Below, one piece after another: positions 1 through 10,019 of a stretch of 64,000 nucleotides of DNA. The notes beneath the pieces were generated by a model. That model did not search any database and was not told the DNA's origin. It was given only the letters and a program-made list of their open reading frames with translations. A program made the position numbers and the translations under genes. The stretch comes from Rheinheimera sp. (GTDB taxonomy: Bacteria > Pseudomonadota > Gammaproteobacteria > Enterobacterales > Alteromonadaceae): NCBI RefSeq assembly GCF_030690345.1, contig NZ_JAUYGV010000008.1:374433-438432 (forward strand), given 5' to 3'. How positions within the stretch are numbered: position 1 is the stretch's first letter; each line of letters starts with the position of its first letter.

Positions 1-853
1 GCGCCAACAGCGGAATAGACAGCGGTATGGCGATACGCCAGTGCCACTCGGCAATGGCTTCGCTGCTTTGCATGGTTAACAGCTCGGCGGTGGGCACACT
101 GCCCAGCTTGCGCCGGCGCTGCTCTACTTCCTGCTCGCGGATCTGAATTTGGTAGCGCTCAAACTCGGTAATTTCAAACGCCGGCGACACCGCATCACCG
201 GCATAACGCCGGCCCTGCTCCAGTTGCAATACCTGGGCACCGCTGGCGTCTTCCTTTACATTACCGCTTTGCGCATACACGATAGAATGGCCGGGCTCGT
301 CGCGGGCATTACTTTGCGCCACAAACACGCGGGATAATTCGCCGCTGCTACTACCGCGGCCAACGTCGTGCACGAAGATCACCGCTTTTTCATTTGAGGT
401 ATGCTGAAACCGGCCCGGCACTACCGATAATAAACCGGCATTGGCGTCGGCTTTTTCCAAAATGCGGTATTCCTGCTCGGTAGCCCAGGGGCTTAAAAAC
501 AAGGTAACACTGCCGGCCAAAATGGCCATTAACAGCGATAGCATCAAGGTTAGCCGCGTAACATACCACTCGCTTACGCCGGTGGCGTGCAATACGGTCA
601 TCTCGCTGTCGGCATACACGCGGCCATAGGCCACTAAAATGCCAATAAAGGCACTGAGCGGCAGAATAATTACCGCCAGCTGTGGCAGCTTCAGCGCCAC
701 TATGGTCATTACCAACTGTCCCGGGATTTCGCCCTCAGAGGCATCGGCCAGAATTTTGACAAAGCGCTGGCTAATGATAATGGTCATCAGAATGATAAAA
801 ACCGCTAACTGAGACTTAAACACCTCACCCAACAGGTAACGAAAAATAATCAA
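1..853 (-). CDS. lptF: LPS export permease LptF, 3' end beyond window
   Basis: LptF is an inner-membrane permease of the LptBFG ABC transporter that pulls lipopolysaccharide from the inner membrane onto the Lpt bridge. The frame is open from 853 to the left edge, giving about 284 of the roughly 360 residues usual for the family. Translation begins L/M-IIFRYLLGEVFKSQLAVF, close to the N-terminus of E. coli LptF as I recall it. The first membrane helices and the start of the periplasmic jellyroll domain follow. The start is a TTG at 853-851 with an AGGGGG-like ribosome site just upstream; no ATG fits the family N-terminus. It is divergent from pepA, as in E. coli; lptG would be expected off the left edge. 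Confidence 0.88.
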   Translation of the reverse strand, partial: MIIFRYLLGEVFKSQLAVFIILMTIIISQRFVKILADASEGEIPGQLVMTIVALKLPQLAVIILPLSAFIGILVAYGRVYADSEMTVLHATGVSEWYVTRLTLMLSLLMAILAGSVTLFLSPWATEQEYRILEKADANAGLLSVVPGRFQHTSNEKAVIFVHDVGRGSSSGELSRVFVAQSNARDEPGHSIVYAQSGNVKEDASGAQVLQLEQGRRYAGDAVSPAFEITEFERYQIQIREQEVEQRRRKLGSVPTAELLTMQSSEAIAEWHWRIAIPLSIPLLA

Positions 854-1037
854 CGCGCCCCCTAAAAACCTGCCTTTTTACTGGAACCCTGGCGATTTTT
901 CAGTAAACTTGATATTTATAGCAATTATTATCGACCAAACGGCGTAGAAAACCGAGCTTTTTTATGAATTCACGGTAGAATTTGGCCATTAATGTGTCGG
1001 CTTATGTTAGCACAATCTCTTAGAATCAGGAGTTAGC

Positions 1038-2546
1038 ATGGAGTTCAGCGTAAAAAGCGGAAGTCCGGAAAAACAACGCAGTGCATGCATTGTTGTCGGC
1101 GTGTACGAACCGCGTCGTCTTTCCGCTGTAGCAGAACAACTGGATAAAATCAGTGAAGGGTATATCAGCAACCTGCTGCGCCGCGGCGATTTGGAAGGCA
1201 AACCCGGCCAAATGCTGTTGTTGCATCACGTACCTAACGTATTGAGCGAACGCGTATTATTGGTAGGCTGCGGTAAAGAGCGCGAGCTGGACGAGCGCCA
1301 ATACCGGCAGATTATTGCCAAAACGATCAGCACGCTAAACGAAACCGGTTCGATGGAAGCGGTATGCTTTTTATCCGAGTTGCACGTAAAAGGCCGCGAT
1401 ACCTACTGGAAAGTGCGCCACGCGGTGGAAACCACCCAGGACTGTCTGTACGTATTTGACCGCTTAAAAAGCAAAAAAGATGAAACCCGCCGCCCGCTGC
1501 GCAAAATTGTATTTAATGTGCCGACACGGCGCGACCTGACTATTGGCGAAAAAGCAGTAGAACAAGGCCTGGCTATAGCGGCCGGTATTAAACAATGTAA
1601 AGACGTCGGCAATATGCCGCCGAATATCTGTACGCCGCAGTATCTGGCCGACCAGGCACTGCTGCTGGCTGAAAGCTCAGCCAAAATCAGTGTTGATGTA
1701 TTAGGCCCGGAAGAGCTGGCCGCACACGGCATGAACTCTTACCTCGCGGTTGGCCGTGGTTCAGTGAATGGCCCGCGTATGGCGGTTATTAAGTACAACG
1801 GTGCCGGTAACGACAGCGCGCCGGTGGTACTGGTAGGTAAAGGCTTAACCTTCGACTCCGGTGGTATCAGCTTAAAACCGGGCGATGGCATGGACGAAAT
1901 GAAATACGATATGTGTGGCGCCGCCTCTGTGCTGGGTACCATGCATGCCGTAGTCCAGCTGAACCTGCAGGTGAACATTGTCGCCGTACTCGCCGCCGCC
2001 GAGAACATGCCGGATGCTAACGCCTACCGGCCGGGTGATATTTTAACCACTATGTCCGGCCAAACGGTGGAAGTATTAAACACCGACGCTGAAGGCCGCT
2101 TAGTGTTGTGTGACGCCTTAACCTATGTCGAGCGTTTTGACCCCGAGCTGGTAATAGATGTGGCCACCTTAACCGGTGCCTGCGTTATCGCACTGGGTAA
2201 ACATGCTACCGGTTTGCTGAGTAACCATAACCCGTTGGCGCATGAGATTTTAAATGCGTCCGAGCAAAGTGGTGATCGCGCCTGGCGCCTGCCGCTGTGG
2301 GATGATTACCAGGATCAGCTGGAAAGCCCGTTTGCCGATTTCAGCAACTTAGGTGGCCGCGCCGCCGGTACTATTACTGCCGCCTGCTTTTTATCGCGCT
2401 TTACCCGCAAATATAACTGGGCGCACCTGGATATTGCCGGCACCGCCTGGCGCAGTGGCGGCAAAGATAAAGGCAGCACCGGCCGGCCGGTGTCGTTGTT
2501 AACCCAGTTTTTAATTAACCGGGTTGGCCAACAGCAGGATCATTAA
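1038..2546 (+). CDS. pepA: Leucyl aminopeptidase PepA
   Basis: Cytosolic M17 aminopeptidase that removes N-terminal residues from peptides. In E. coli the same protein also binds DNA in Xer recombination and carAB control. The 502 residues match the family length. The signature NTDAEGRL is at residues 348-355, and the upstream [10 protein letters not shown] and MKYDMCGA segments supply the other di-metal ligands and the catalytic lysine. The ATG at 1038 has AGGAG five bases upstream. It is the first gene of a pepA-holC-valS cluster; its TAA overlaps the holC ATG by one base. Nothing unusual was seen. Confidence 0.96.
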   Translation: MEFSVKSGSPEKQRSACIVVGVYEPRRLSAVAEQLDKISEGYISNLLRRGDLEGKPGQMLLLHHVPNVLSERVLLVGCGKERELDERQYRQIIAKTISTLNETGSMEAVCFLSELHVKGRDTYWKVRHAVETTQDCLYVFDRLKSKKDETRRPLRKIVFNVPTRRDLTIGEKAVEQGLAIAAGIKQCKDVGNMPPNICTPQYLADQALLLAESSAKISVDVLGPEELAAHGMNSYLAVGRGSVNGPRMAVIKYNGAGNDSAPVVLVGKGLTFDSGGISLKPGDGMDEMKYDMCGAASVLGTMHAVVQLNLQVNIVAVLAAAENMPDANAYRPGDILTTMSGQTVEVLNTDAEGRLVLCDALTYVERFDPELVIDVATLTGACVIALGKHATGLLSNHNPLAHEILNASEQSGDRAWRLPLWDDYQDQLESPFADFSNLGGRAAGTITAACFLSRFTRKYNWAHLDIAGTAWRSGGKDKGSTGRPVSLLTQFLINRVGQQQDH

Positions 2547-3004
2547 TGCAAGTTAGCTTTTATCTGCTAAGCGACACACCGGCAGAAGATCAAGCGAGAC
2601 AAAATGAGCTGAGCAGCACGCCAGCTCATTTTGCTTTGGCATGCCGGCTGTGTGCCGACTTGTACCGCGCCAAGCAGCGCGTTTTCGTTTATACTGCCGA
2701 CCAACAACAGGCCGAAGTTTTCGACGAACTGCTATGGCAGTTTGATGCCGAACGCTTTGTACCGCATAACTTAAGCGGTGAAGGCCCGAAATACGGCGCA
2801 CCGGTAGAAATAAGCTGGCAGGCGCCACGGCAAAACCGCCAGGTGCTGATTAATTTAGCCACTGAGATCCCGGCTTTTGCCAACCGCTTTAGCCAAATCA
2901 TCGAATTTGTTCCCGCCGCCGAGCAATTAAAAGCGCAGGCGCGGGAGCGTTTTAAGCAATATCGTCAGTTGGGCGTTAACCCGCAAACCGTTAACGCCCC
3001 CTGA
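2546..3004 (+). CDS. holC: DNA polymerase III chi subunit HolC
   Basis: Chi subunit of the DNA polymerase III clamp loader, which links the holoenzyme to single-stranded DNA-binding protein. It is 152 residues long, near the E. coli size of about 147. The N-terminus [16 protein letters not shown] and the central [18 protein letters not shown] and FVPHNL segments are typical. It overlaps the pepA stop (TAATG) and lies 14 bases before valS, so it is probably translated by coupling in the pepA operon. Confidence 0.93.
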   Translation: MQVSFYLLSDTPAEDQARQNELSSTPAHFALACRLCADLYRAKQRVFVYTADQQQAEVFDELLWQFDAERFVPHNLSGEGPKYGAPVEISWQAPRQNRQVLINLATEIPAFANRFSQIIEFVPAAEQLKAQARERFKQYRQLGVNPQTVNAP

Positions 3005-3018
3005 GCACAGGTACTATC

Positions 3019-5886
3019 ATGGAAAAAACGTTTAACCCCACTGAAATAGAACAGGCGATGTATAACGCCTGGCAAGCCAAAGGCTACTTTGCGCCACACG
3101 GCGATGAGAGCAACGGCAACTACTGTATTATGATCCCGCCGCCGAATGTTACCGGCAGCCTGCATATGGGCCATGCCTTTCAGCAAACCATTATGGACGC
3201 CCTTACCCGCTACCAGCGCATGCAGGGTAAAAATACGCTGTGGCAGGTAGGTACCGACCACGCCGGTATTGCTACCCAAATGGTGGTAGAGCGTAAACTG
3301 GCGGCTGAAGGCTTACCTGGTCGCCACCAACTGGGCCGTGATGCATTTATTGAAAAAGTCTGGCAGTGGAAGGAAGAGTCCGGCGGCACTATTACCTCGC
3401 AAATGCGCCGTTTAGGTAACTCAGTAGACTGGCAGCGCGAGCGCTTTACCATGGATGAAGGCTTATCCAATGCGGTGCAGGAAGTGTTCGTCCGGCTGTA
3501 TGACGACGAGCTGATTTACCGCGGCAAACGTCTGGTAAACTGGGACCCGAAACTGCACACCGCCATCTCTGATCTGGAAGTGGAAAACAAAGAGCAAAAA
3601 GGCCAGATGTGGCACTTGCGCTATCCGCTGGCCGACGGCGCTGTAACGGCTGATGGTAAAAATTATCTGGTTGTAGCCACCACCAGGCCGGAAACTATGC
3701 TGGGTGATACCGGCGTAGCAGTAAACCCGGAAGATGAGCGTTATCAGGCACTGATTGGCAAAGAGGTGTTACTGCCGCTGGTAAACCGCCGTATTCCTGT
3801 GCTGGCCGATGAGCATGCCGATATGGAAAAAGGCACCGGCTGCGTCAAAATTACCCCGGCACACGATTTTAACGACTATGAAGTGGGCAAGCGCCATCAG
3901 CTGCCGATGATTAACGTGATGACACCGGACGCCACTATCCGTAGCGAAGGGGAAGGCTTCCACAGCAATGGCGAATTAAACCCGGCGCTGGTTGGCGTTA
4001 TTCCAGCTGAGTATCAGGGGCTGGACCGCTATGCCGCGCGTAAAGCTATAGTTGCTGCCTTTGATGCCGCCGGCTTGCTGGAAAAAGTCGAAGATCACAA
4101 CAACACCCTGCCGTACGGCGACCGTAGCGGCGTGGTAATTGAACCGCTGCTCACCGATCAGTGGTATGTGCGGGTTGCGCCGCTGGCGAAAACCGCCACT
4201 GAAGCGGTAGAAAGCGGCCAGATTGAATTTGTGCCCAAGCAATACGAGAACATGTACTACAGCTGGATGCGCGACATTCAGGATTGGTGTATCTCACGTC
4301 AGCTATGGTGGGGCCACCGTATTCCGGCCTGGTACGACCAAACCGGTAAAGTCTATGTCGGCCGTAATGAGGCTGAAGTGCGCGCTAAACATCAGTTAGC
4401 CGACAGCGTAACGTTAAAGCAGGATGATGACGTACTGGACACCTGGTTCAGCTCGGCACTGTGGACCTTCTCCACCCTGGGTTGGCCGGACGATACCGAG
4501 GCACTGCGTACCTTCCACCCCACCAATGTGCTGGTAACCGGCTTTGACATTATTTTCTTCTGGGTCGCCAGAATGATCATGATGACCATGCACTTTATTA
4601 AAGATAAAGACGGCAAGCCGCAGGTACCGTTTAAAACTGTCTATGTTACCGGGCTTATCCGCGATGAAAACGGCGATAAGATGTCAAAATCCAAGGGCAA
4701 CGTGGTTGACCCGCTGGATATGATCGACGGCATTACGCTGGACGAGTTACTGGCCAAGCGCACCAGCAATATGATGCAGCCCAAAGATGCCGAGAAAATT
4801 GCCGAGCGCACCCGCAAACAATTCCCTGAAGGTATCAGCGCCAGCGGCACCGACGCGCTGCGCTTTACCCTGGCAGCGCTGGCATCTACCGGGCGTGATA
4901 TTAACTGGGATATGAAGCGCTTAGAGGGCTACCGTAACTTCTGCAATAAACTGTGGAATGCCAGCCGCTATGTGCTGATGAACACCGAAGACCAGGATTG
5001 CGGCTTTAACGGCGGTGACATGCAGTTATCGCTGGCCGATAAATGGATCTTGGCGCAGTACCAGCAAACAGTTAAGCAAGTGCGGCAGTACTTTGATACC
5101 TACCGCTTTGATTTAGCCGCCACCGCCTTGTACGAATTTACCTGGAACCAGTTCTGTGACTGGTATTTAGAGCTGACCAAGCCGGTGCTGTTTAAAGGCA
5201 ATGAAGCACAGCAACGCGCCACGCGCCATACCCTGGTTACTGTGCTGGAAAGCCTGCTGCGTTTAATGCACCCGATAATGCCGTTTATTACCGAGACCAT
5301 CTGGCAATCGGTAAAACCGCTGGCCGGCGCTACTATCAACAACAACGCCGACAGCATAATGCTGCAAGCCTACCCGCAAGTGGATGACAGCCTGGTTGAT
5401 GCTACCGCCACTGCTGATCTGGAATGGTTAAAAGCAGTGATCACTGCCATTCGTAACGTGCGCGGCGAGATGAACATTGCGCCGGGTAAACCGCTGAGCA
5501 TATTGCTGCGCAATGTAAACAGCGAAGAGCAGCGCCGCTTAAGCGAAAACGAGAGTTTCCTGATGAACCTGGCAAAGCTGGAGCAAATCACTGTGCTGTC
5601 AGCTGATGCGCCGGCGCCAACCTGTGCCACGCAATTAATCGGCAGCATGGATTTACTCATTCCGATGGCCGGTTTAATTGATAAAGACGCCGAGCTTAGC
5701 CGCATTGCCAAGCAGTTGGAGAAAACCCAACAGGAACTGGCCCGCGTGGCAGGCAAGCTTAGCAACGCAGGTTTTGTGGCCAAAGCACCGGAAGCGGTGC
5801 TGGAGAAAGAGCGCGCCAAGCAAGCCGAGCTGGAGCAGGCCGTGGTTAAGCTGCAAGCCCAGCAAGCCGAAATCGCGGCCTTGTAA
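3019..5886 (+). CDS. valS: Valyl-tRNA synthetase ValS
   Basis: Class I aminoacyl-tRNA synthetase that charges tRNA-Val and edits misactivated threonine. The 955 residues match the family (951 in E. coli). The HIGH motif appears as HMGH at residues 49-52, and KMSKS is at 554-558. The CP1 editing domain lies between them. The C-terminal roughly 70 residues form the usual charged coiled coil. It is the last gene of the pepA-holC-valS cluster and is followed by a strong terminator. Confidence 0.97.
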   Translation: MEKTFNPTEIEQAMYNAWQAKGYFAPHGDESNGNYCIMIPPPNVTGSLHMGHAFQQTIMDALTRYQRMQGKNTLWQVGTDHAGIATQMVVERKLAAEGLPGRHQLGRDAFIEKVWQWKEESGGTITSQMRRLGNSVDWQRERFTMDEGLSNAVQEVFVRLYDDELIYRGKRLVNWDPKLHTAISDLEVENKEQKGQMWHLRYPLADGAVTADGKNYLVVATTRPETMLGDTGVAVNPEDERYQALIGKEVLLPLVNRRIPVLADEHADMEKGTGCVKITPAHDFNDYEVGKRHQLPMINVMTPDATIRSEGEGFHSNGELNPALVGVIPAEYQGLDRYAARKAIVAAFDAAGLLEKVEDHNNTLPYGDRSGVVIEPLLTDQWYVRVAPLAKTATEAVESGQIEFVPKQYENMYYSWMRDIQDWCISRQLWWGHRIPAWYDQTGKVYVGRNEAEVRAKHQLADSVTLKQDDDVLDTWFSSALWTFSTLGWPDDTEALRTFHPTNVLVTGFDIIFFWVARMIMMTMHFIKDKDGKPQVPFKTVYVTGLIRDENGDKMSKSKGNVVDPLDMIDGITLDELLAKRTSNMMQPKDAEKIAERTRKQFPEGISASGTDALRFTLAALASTGRDINWDMKRLEGYRNFCNKLWNASRYVLMNTEDQDCGFNGGDMQLSLADKWILAQYQQTVKQVRQYFDTYRFDLAATALYEFTWNQFCDWYLELTKPVLFKGNEAQQRATRHTLVTVLESLLRLMHPIMPFITETIWQSVKPLAGATINNNADSIMLQAYPQVDDSLVDATATADLEWLKAVITAIRNVRGEMNIAPGKPLSILLRNVNSEEQRRLSENESFLMNLAKLEQITVLSADAPAPTCATQLIGSMDLLIPMAGLIDKDAELSRIAKQLEKTQQELARVAGKLSNAGFVAKAPEAVLEKERAKQAELEQAVVKLQAQQAEIAAL

Positions 5887-5900
5887 TAGCACCTTTGCCG

Positions 5901-5930
5901 AAAAAACCGGGCCTTAGTGTCCGGTTTTTT
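5901..5930 (+). terminator. Rho-independent terminator after valS
   Basis: AAAAAACCGG (5901-5910) pairs with CCGGTTTTTT (5921-5930) across a ten-base loop, starting 14 bases after the valS stop. The stem ends in the U-tract. Confidence 0.8.
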
Positions 5931-5986
5931 ATTGCTAACGGCCGCGGCCAAAGCTTTAGCTGCCAAGGGCCGGCAAAAGATCTCAG

Positions 5987-6014
5987 TTGTAGAAAACAAA
6001 ATTTTTGCTATGAT
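5987..6014 (+). promoter_or_regulatory. Candidate sigma-70 promoter for the antiporter gene
   Basis: TTGTAG (5987-5992), 16-base spacer, TATGAT (6009-6014). It is the best match in the 328-base gap between valS and the antiporter gene. If real, it gives a 5' leader of roughly 190 bases. Confidence 0.4.
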
Positions 6015-6128
6015 TGCGCGGTATTTCGGCAACTGGCTGACTATACGCTTGCACTGCGTATTTATGCAGTAAAGTCTGGGGTTTAGCGCCGGTGTTTTTT
6101 GCGCGCAGCACAGCTGAATAAATGCAAG

Positions 6129-6194
6129 GAACCGCTCCGTTGAGTTGGGTTATCTGCTGCAACGGTTCACTTAACTTTTATCCGGCGTGCCGGA
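6129..6194 (+). promoter_or_regulatory. Structured 5' leader with competing hairpins before the antiporter gene
   Basis: GAACCG (6129-6134) can pair with CGGTTC (6163-6168). CCGTTG (6137-6142) can pair with CAACGG (6160-6165). The right arms share 6163-6165, so the two stems exclude each other. A third hairpin, TCCGG/CCGGA (6181-6185 with 6190-6194), sits about 20 bases before the start codon, flanked by TTAACT and AGTTAA. I do not recognise a known riboswitch class. Nothing else is evident in the 5931-6214 gap. Confidence 0.3.
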
Positions 6195-6214
6195 GTTAAC
6201 TTTGAGAATAATAA

Positions 6215-7696
6215 ATGATGTCAGCAGATACCCTGGTTGAGAGTCTCGCCGAACCTGTTGCAGCGGCGGCCGAAGCGGCCGCCGCAGTTGTCACCACCCC
6301 TTCTGCTATCAGCTTAATTCCACCTGTGGTGGTACTGGCTATTGCTATCTGGTTAAAACGGCCGATTTTAGCGCTGGTAATGGGCGCTATTGCCGGTTTA
6401 TTGCTGTTATCACCGGTTGGCGCGCTGGGGAATTTTGCCGACACCTCATTGCGTGTTATGCAGGATGAAACCATAGGCTGGTTAATTCTGGTATGTGGTG
6501 GTTTTGGCTCACTTATCGCCCTGCTGGTGCATACCGGTGGCGCCTTTGCTTTTGGCCGTGCCGCGCAGCGTGTGGCCACCGGGCGTAAATCCTCGATGTT
6601 GATGACCTGCTTCCTCGGCATAGTGATCTTTGTTGATGACTATTTAAATGCGCTGACAGTGGGCGAAACCATGAAACGCATTACCGACAAATACAAAGTA
6701 TCACGCGAGATGCTGGCCTATATTGTCGACTCAACCGCCGCACCGATTTGTGTACTTATTCCTATCTCTACCTGGGCGGTGTTTTTCGGTGGCCTGCTGG
6801 TTGCCAACGACGTGGCCCCGGCCGGCGACGCCAGCGGTATTCAAACCTATATTTCTGCCATTCCGTATATGCTGTATGCCTGGCTGGCGATGCTGATGGT
6901 AATCCTGGTTATTTTAGGTGTGGTGCCGGTATTTGGTCCGATGAAAAAGGCCGAATTAGCCGCACAGCAGTCGCTGCTTGCCGCCGAAGATGCGCCCAAT
7001 TCAGCCACCACAGCGCAGGACACCCATTCCGCTGATGATTTTGCCGTGCAGTCATTTGACGAAGAGTTTGAGCAAAGCAACCGCAAAACCGGCAAGCTGC
7101 ATAACTTTTTGCTGCCGATGATCATGCTGGTGGGCTTTACCATTTGGTTTGAAATTGACGTATGGAAAGGCCTGTTAATGACCTTTGTTATTACCTTGCC
7201 GCTGTATATGCTGCAACGGCTGATGAATATCTCCGAAATGATGGACGTGATGATCCATGGTTTTAAAACCATGCTACCGGCTATCTGCACGGTTATTGCT
7301 GCCTTTATCTTTAAAGACGTGTGCGACCAGCTGGGTTTACCGCAATATATTATTGATAACCTGGCGCCCTATATGAGCGCGCAGCTGTTGCCAGCACTGG
7401 TGTTTTTCTCAATGGCGATCCTGGCCTTTGCTACCGGCTCGTCCTGGGGCATTTTTGCTGTATCTATTCCGATTGTAATGCCACTGGCATTTGCGGTAGA
7501 AGCCAATATTCCGCTGGTAATAGGCGCGCTGTTATCGGCCAGCTCTTTTGGTAGCCAGGCCTGTTTCTACAGTGATTCTACCGTACTGGCGGCGCAGGGC
7601 TCAGGCTGTAACCTGATGAGCCATGCGTTAACCCAGTTCCCCTATGCCTTTATGGCTGCTGTGTTGGCGTTTTTCGGCTTTTTAGCACTGGCTTGA
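6215..7696 (+). CDS. NhaC-family Na+/H+ antiporter
   Basis: Inner-membrane cation/proton antiporter of the NhaC family, 493 residues with about a dozen hydrophobic segments. The FVDDYLNALTVG stretch followed by AAPICVLIPISTW is characteristic of this group, as is GSQACFYSDSTVL near the C-terminus. A hydrophilic acidic loop separates the two membrane halves at about residues 245-290. Two ATGs sit back to back (6215 and 6218) with no strong ribosome site, so either could be used. It is a single-gene unit between terminators, with an unusually long structured leader. The transported ion cannot be read from the sequence. Confidence 0.85.
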   Translation: MMSADTLVESLAEPVAAAAEAAAAVVTTPSAISLIPPVVVLAIAIWLKRPILALVMGAIAGLLLLSPVGALGNFADTSLRVMQDETIGWLILVCGGFGSLIALLVHTGGAFAFGRAAQRVATGRKSSMLMTCFLGIVIFVDDYLNALTVGETMKRITDKYKVSREMLAYIVDSTAAPICVLIPISTWAVFFGGLLVANDVAPAGDASGIQTYISAIPYMLYAWLAMLMVILVILGVVPVFGPMKKAELAAQQSLLAAEDAPNSATTAQDTHSADDFAVQSFDEEFEQSNRKTGKLHNFLLPMIMLVGFTIWFEIDVWKGLLMTFVITLPLYMLQRLMNISEMMDVMIHGFKTMLPAICTVIAAFIFKDVCDQLGLPQYIIDNLAPYMSAQLLPALVFFSMAILAFATGSSWGIFAVSIPIVMPLAFAVEANIPLVIGALLSASSFGSQACFYSDSTVLAAQGSGCNLMSHALTQFPYAFMAAVLAFFGFLALA

Positions 7697-7713
7697 GCTG
7701 AGTATTCATCAGC

Positions 7714-7740
7714 AAAAAAGGCGCTTAAAGCGCCTTTTTT
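7714..7740. terminator. Bidirectional terminator between antiporter and amidase
   Basis: AAAAAAGGCGC (7714-7724) pairs with GCGCCTTTTTT (7730-7740) across a five-base loop. The A/T flanks give a U-tract on both strands, serving the two convergent genes. Confidence 0.85.
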
Positions 7741-7742
7741 AT

Positions 7743-9269
7743 TTACTCCGCTGTGGTTAAAAATCCAGGCTGACGGTAACCGTCCAGATAACGCTCAATG
7801 GTTGCCGCCAGCGATACCAGCTGCGGCTCAGACCAGGGTAGCGCCACAAGGCTAATGCCCAGCGGCAAAACTCCATCAAAGGCTGCCGGTATGGTTACCG
7901 AAGGGTATCCGGCCACGGCCGCAGCGGTAGAAGTACCAAAATTAAACTGATCACCTTTAACGTGGTCTATTGGCCATGCCGGGCCATACGAGGGCAAAAT
8001 AATCGCATCATAGCCCTGCTGCAGATACTGGTTAAGCGCTAGCTCAGCCAACTGCCGGCTTTGCTCCAGTGCAGCAAGATAGTCGGCCTTGTCTTGTTCA
8101 AGATCTATCGCCTCGGCCTGCTGCAAATATTCTTGGCCATAAAATGCCAGCGCCGCCTTACCTTGCTGCTGATTAAACGCCACAATTTCTGCCACAGTGT
8201 CTACCGTTTCGGGTGCCTGATAGCTTTTTAGCCATTGTTCCAGGTCGCGTTTAAACTCATAAATCAGCACCTTAAATTCAGCCTGATACAGCTCGTCTGG
8301 CAGCTGCCAGCTGTCAGCATTAACTACCTCAATGCCATCGGCCTGCAGCATTACCGCTAACTGATTAAACATCGGGGCCAAAGCGCGGTTCCGTTTATCA
8401 TAAGCGCGCACTAACAACACTTTTTTCGCCTTGCTTGGCACTGTGGCAAAATGTGCCAAGGGTGCAGACAGTTTACTGCGTGCTTCAGCGGTTAGCATAG
8501 CGTCCAGCAACAACGCAGCATCAAACACCTTACGCGCCATGGGCCCGGCGATATCCTGAGCATGCGCAATAGGAATAATACCCTCGCCCGACACTGCGCC
8601 ACGGCTGGGCTTAATGCCTACTATGCCGTTGATGGCCGCCGGACAGGTTATTGAGCCATCGGTTTCGGTGCCCACGGCGAACAAGGTAAAATCTGCCGCC
8701 ACGGCTACCCCGGAACCTGAACTGGAGCCGCACGGAGTATGAGTTAACAAATGCGGGTTCTTCACCTGACCGCCCAATGCCGACCAGCCACTGGCTGAGC
8801 CTTCACCGCGAAAATTAGCCCATTCGGATAGATTTGCTTTAGCCATGACCACTGCACCAGCGGCACGCAGTTGATGCACCAGCTGTGCATCACCAGGCGT
8901 AATATGGCCTTTTAACGCCAACGCCCCCGCCGTTGTTGGCATATCATCTGCGGTGGCAATATTAGCTTTTAGCACTACCGGCAGGCCATGCAAGGGTGAT
9001 AAAACCTGCCCCACGGCGCGCTGTTGATCCAGTTGCCTGGCTTGTGCCAGCGCCTGTTGATTAATATCAGCTATTGCCGCCAGCTGGTGGCCATTTTGGT
9101 TGTTGGCGGCAATCTGAGCCAGATAATGACTAACTAACTGCTCGCTACTAAGCTCGCCGCGCTGCATCGCATCCAGCGCTGTTTTGGCATCTAGCCAGGC
9201 TGGCGCCTGCTGTGCTGGCGCAATGCTACTAAACAGCAAAATACTTATCAGGTTTAAACGGCTACGCAT
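7743..9269 (-). CDS. Amidase-signature family hydrolase, probably exported
   Basis: Amidase-signature enzyme that hydrolyses an amide bond; substrate unknown. The 508 residues begin with a signal-peptide-like segment (MRSRLNLISILLFSSIAPA). The Ser-cisSer-Lys triad is visible: Lys101 in LPVVLKAN, Ser182 in the CGSSSGSG loop at 180-187, and Ser206 in GTETDGSITCP. The 24-residue spacing between the two serines is standard for the family. It is a periplasmic single-gene unit rather than a GatA subunit, since no gatB/gatC lies nearby. The N-terminus argues for export but was not tested with a predictor. Confidence 0.85.
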   Translation of the reverse strand: MRSRLNLISILLFSSIAPAQQAPAWLDAKTALDAMQRGELSSEQLVSHYLAQIAANNQNGHQLAAIADINQQALAQARQLDQQRAVGQVLSPLHGLPVVLKANIATADDMPTTAGALALKGHITPGDAQLVHQLRAAGAVVMAKANLSEWANFRGEGSASGWSALGGQVKNPHLLTHTPCGSSSGSGVAVAADFTLFAVGTETDGSITCPAAINGIVGIKPSRGAVSGEGIIPIAHAQDIAGPMARKVFDAALLLDAMLTAEARSKLSAPLAHFATVPSKAKKVLLVRAYDKRNRALAPMFNQLAVMLQADGIEVVNADSWQLPDELYQAEFKVLIYEFKRDLEQWLKSYQAPETVDTVAEIVAFNQQQGKAALAFYGQEYLQQAEAIDLEQDKADYLAALEQSRQLAELALNQYLQQGYDAIILPSYGPAWPIDHVKGDQFNFGTSTAAAVAGYPSVTIPAAFDGVLPLGISLVALPWSEPQLVSLAATIERYLDGYRQPGFLTTAE

Positions 9270-9517
9270 GGCAAATTTACCTTGTTGTTATCGTCAGTTA
9301 ACAGATAGTACGTCAGCTGCTGCTAATACTGCTGAAACTTTATCCTGCAAAAGCCGCTATTGCCCGCAAAATAACCAACCACAGCGGCGCCGGAGTAAAA
9401 ACAGGCATTGCATCAACACTTTGTCACTGTTTTATCCCTGACAAAACGCCGCTACACTGTTACCTTATATAACAATCCTCTATAACAACTTTATACAGCC
9501 TGTTTACCGGAGTGTTT

Positions 9518-10009
9518 ATGCTTACCTTAGTGGCTAAAATTCTGAAAGTACTTAACTCGGAAGCCTCCCCCTGGCAAATTGGCTGGGCCATTGCGCTGGG
9601 CCTGTTTGCCGGTATCTTACCCTTTGGCTTACTCACCTTGCTGATCATCTTAATTGTCTGCCTGCTGACCATTAATCTGTCGACCTTTATTGTGGTATGG
9701 GGCTTAACCTCTGGCCTGATGTTACTGTTTGCCGACCCGCTGGAGCGCCTGACCTGGCAGTACGCGCAAAACGACAGCCTGTTGCAACTGTTAGCCAACA
9801 CCGAAACGCTGCAACTGCTGCATTTGCACCATACGCTGACATTAGGCGCCTTTGTACTGGGCGCTGTATTGCTGCTGCCCATTGCCTGGTTAAGTAAAAT
9901 GCTGGTAATGCAGTACCGTGTGCGGGTGATGAACAGCGTGCAAAAATGGAAAATTATGCAAATGCTCAAAGCCAGCAAGCTGTTTGCGCTGTACGAAAAG
10001 TTAAATTAA
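9518..10009 (+). CDS. TIGR03546-type (DUF2062-like) membrane protein
   Basis: Small inner-membrane protein of unknown function, 163 residues from ATG 9518 (GGAG five bases upstream; a GTG at 9512 would add two residues). It has an amphipathic N-terminus with SPWQIGWAIALGLFAGILPFG, then two or three hydrophobic helices and a basic C-terminal tail. It resembles the TIGR03546 family, which occurs next to TIGR03545 proteins, exactly as here: the next gene starts 10 bases downstream. The two are probably one operon. No biochemical role can be assigned. Confidence 0.72.
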   Translation: MLTLVAKILKVLNSEASPWQIGWAIALGLFAGILPFGLLTLLIILIVCLLTINLSTFIVVWGLTSGLMLLFADPLERLTWQYAQNDSLLQLLANTETLQLLHLHHTLTLGAFVLGAVLLLPIAWLSKMLVMQYRVRVMNSVQKWKIMQMLKASKLFALYEKLN

Positions 10010-10019
10010 GGAGCACAAC

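Noticed and set aside
5370-6032. 220-residue minus-strand frame opposite the end of valS
   Set aside because: Ser/Ala-rich shadow of the valS coiled coil; it runs through a terminator.
9184-9441. Plus-strand frame across the amidase start and the following gap
   Set aside because: It overlaps the amidase signal-peptide region on the other strand and has no start signals.
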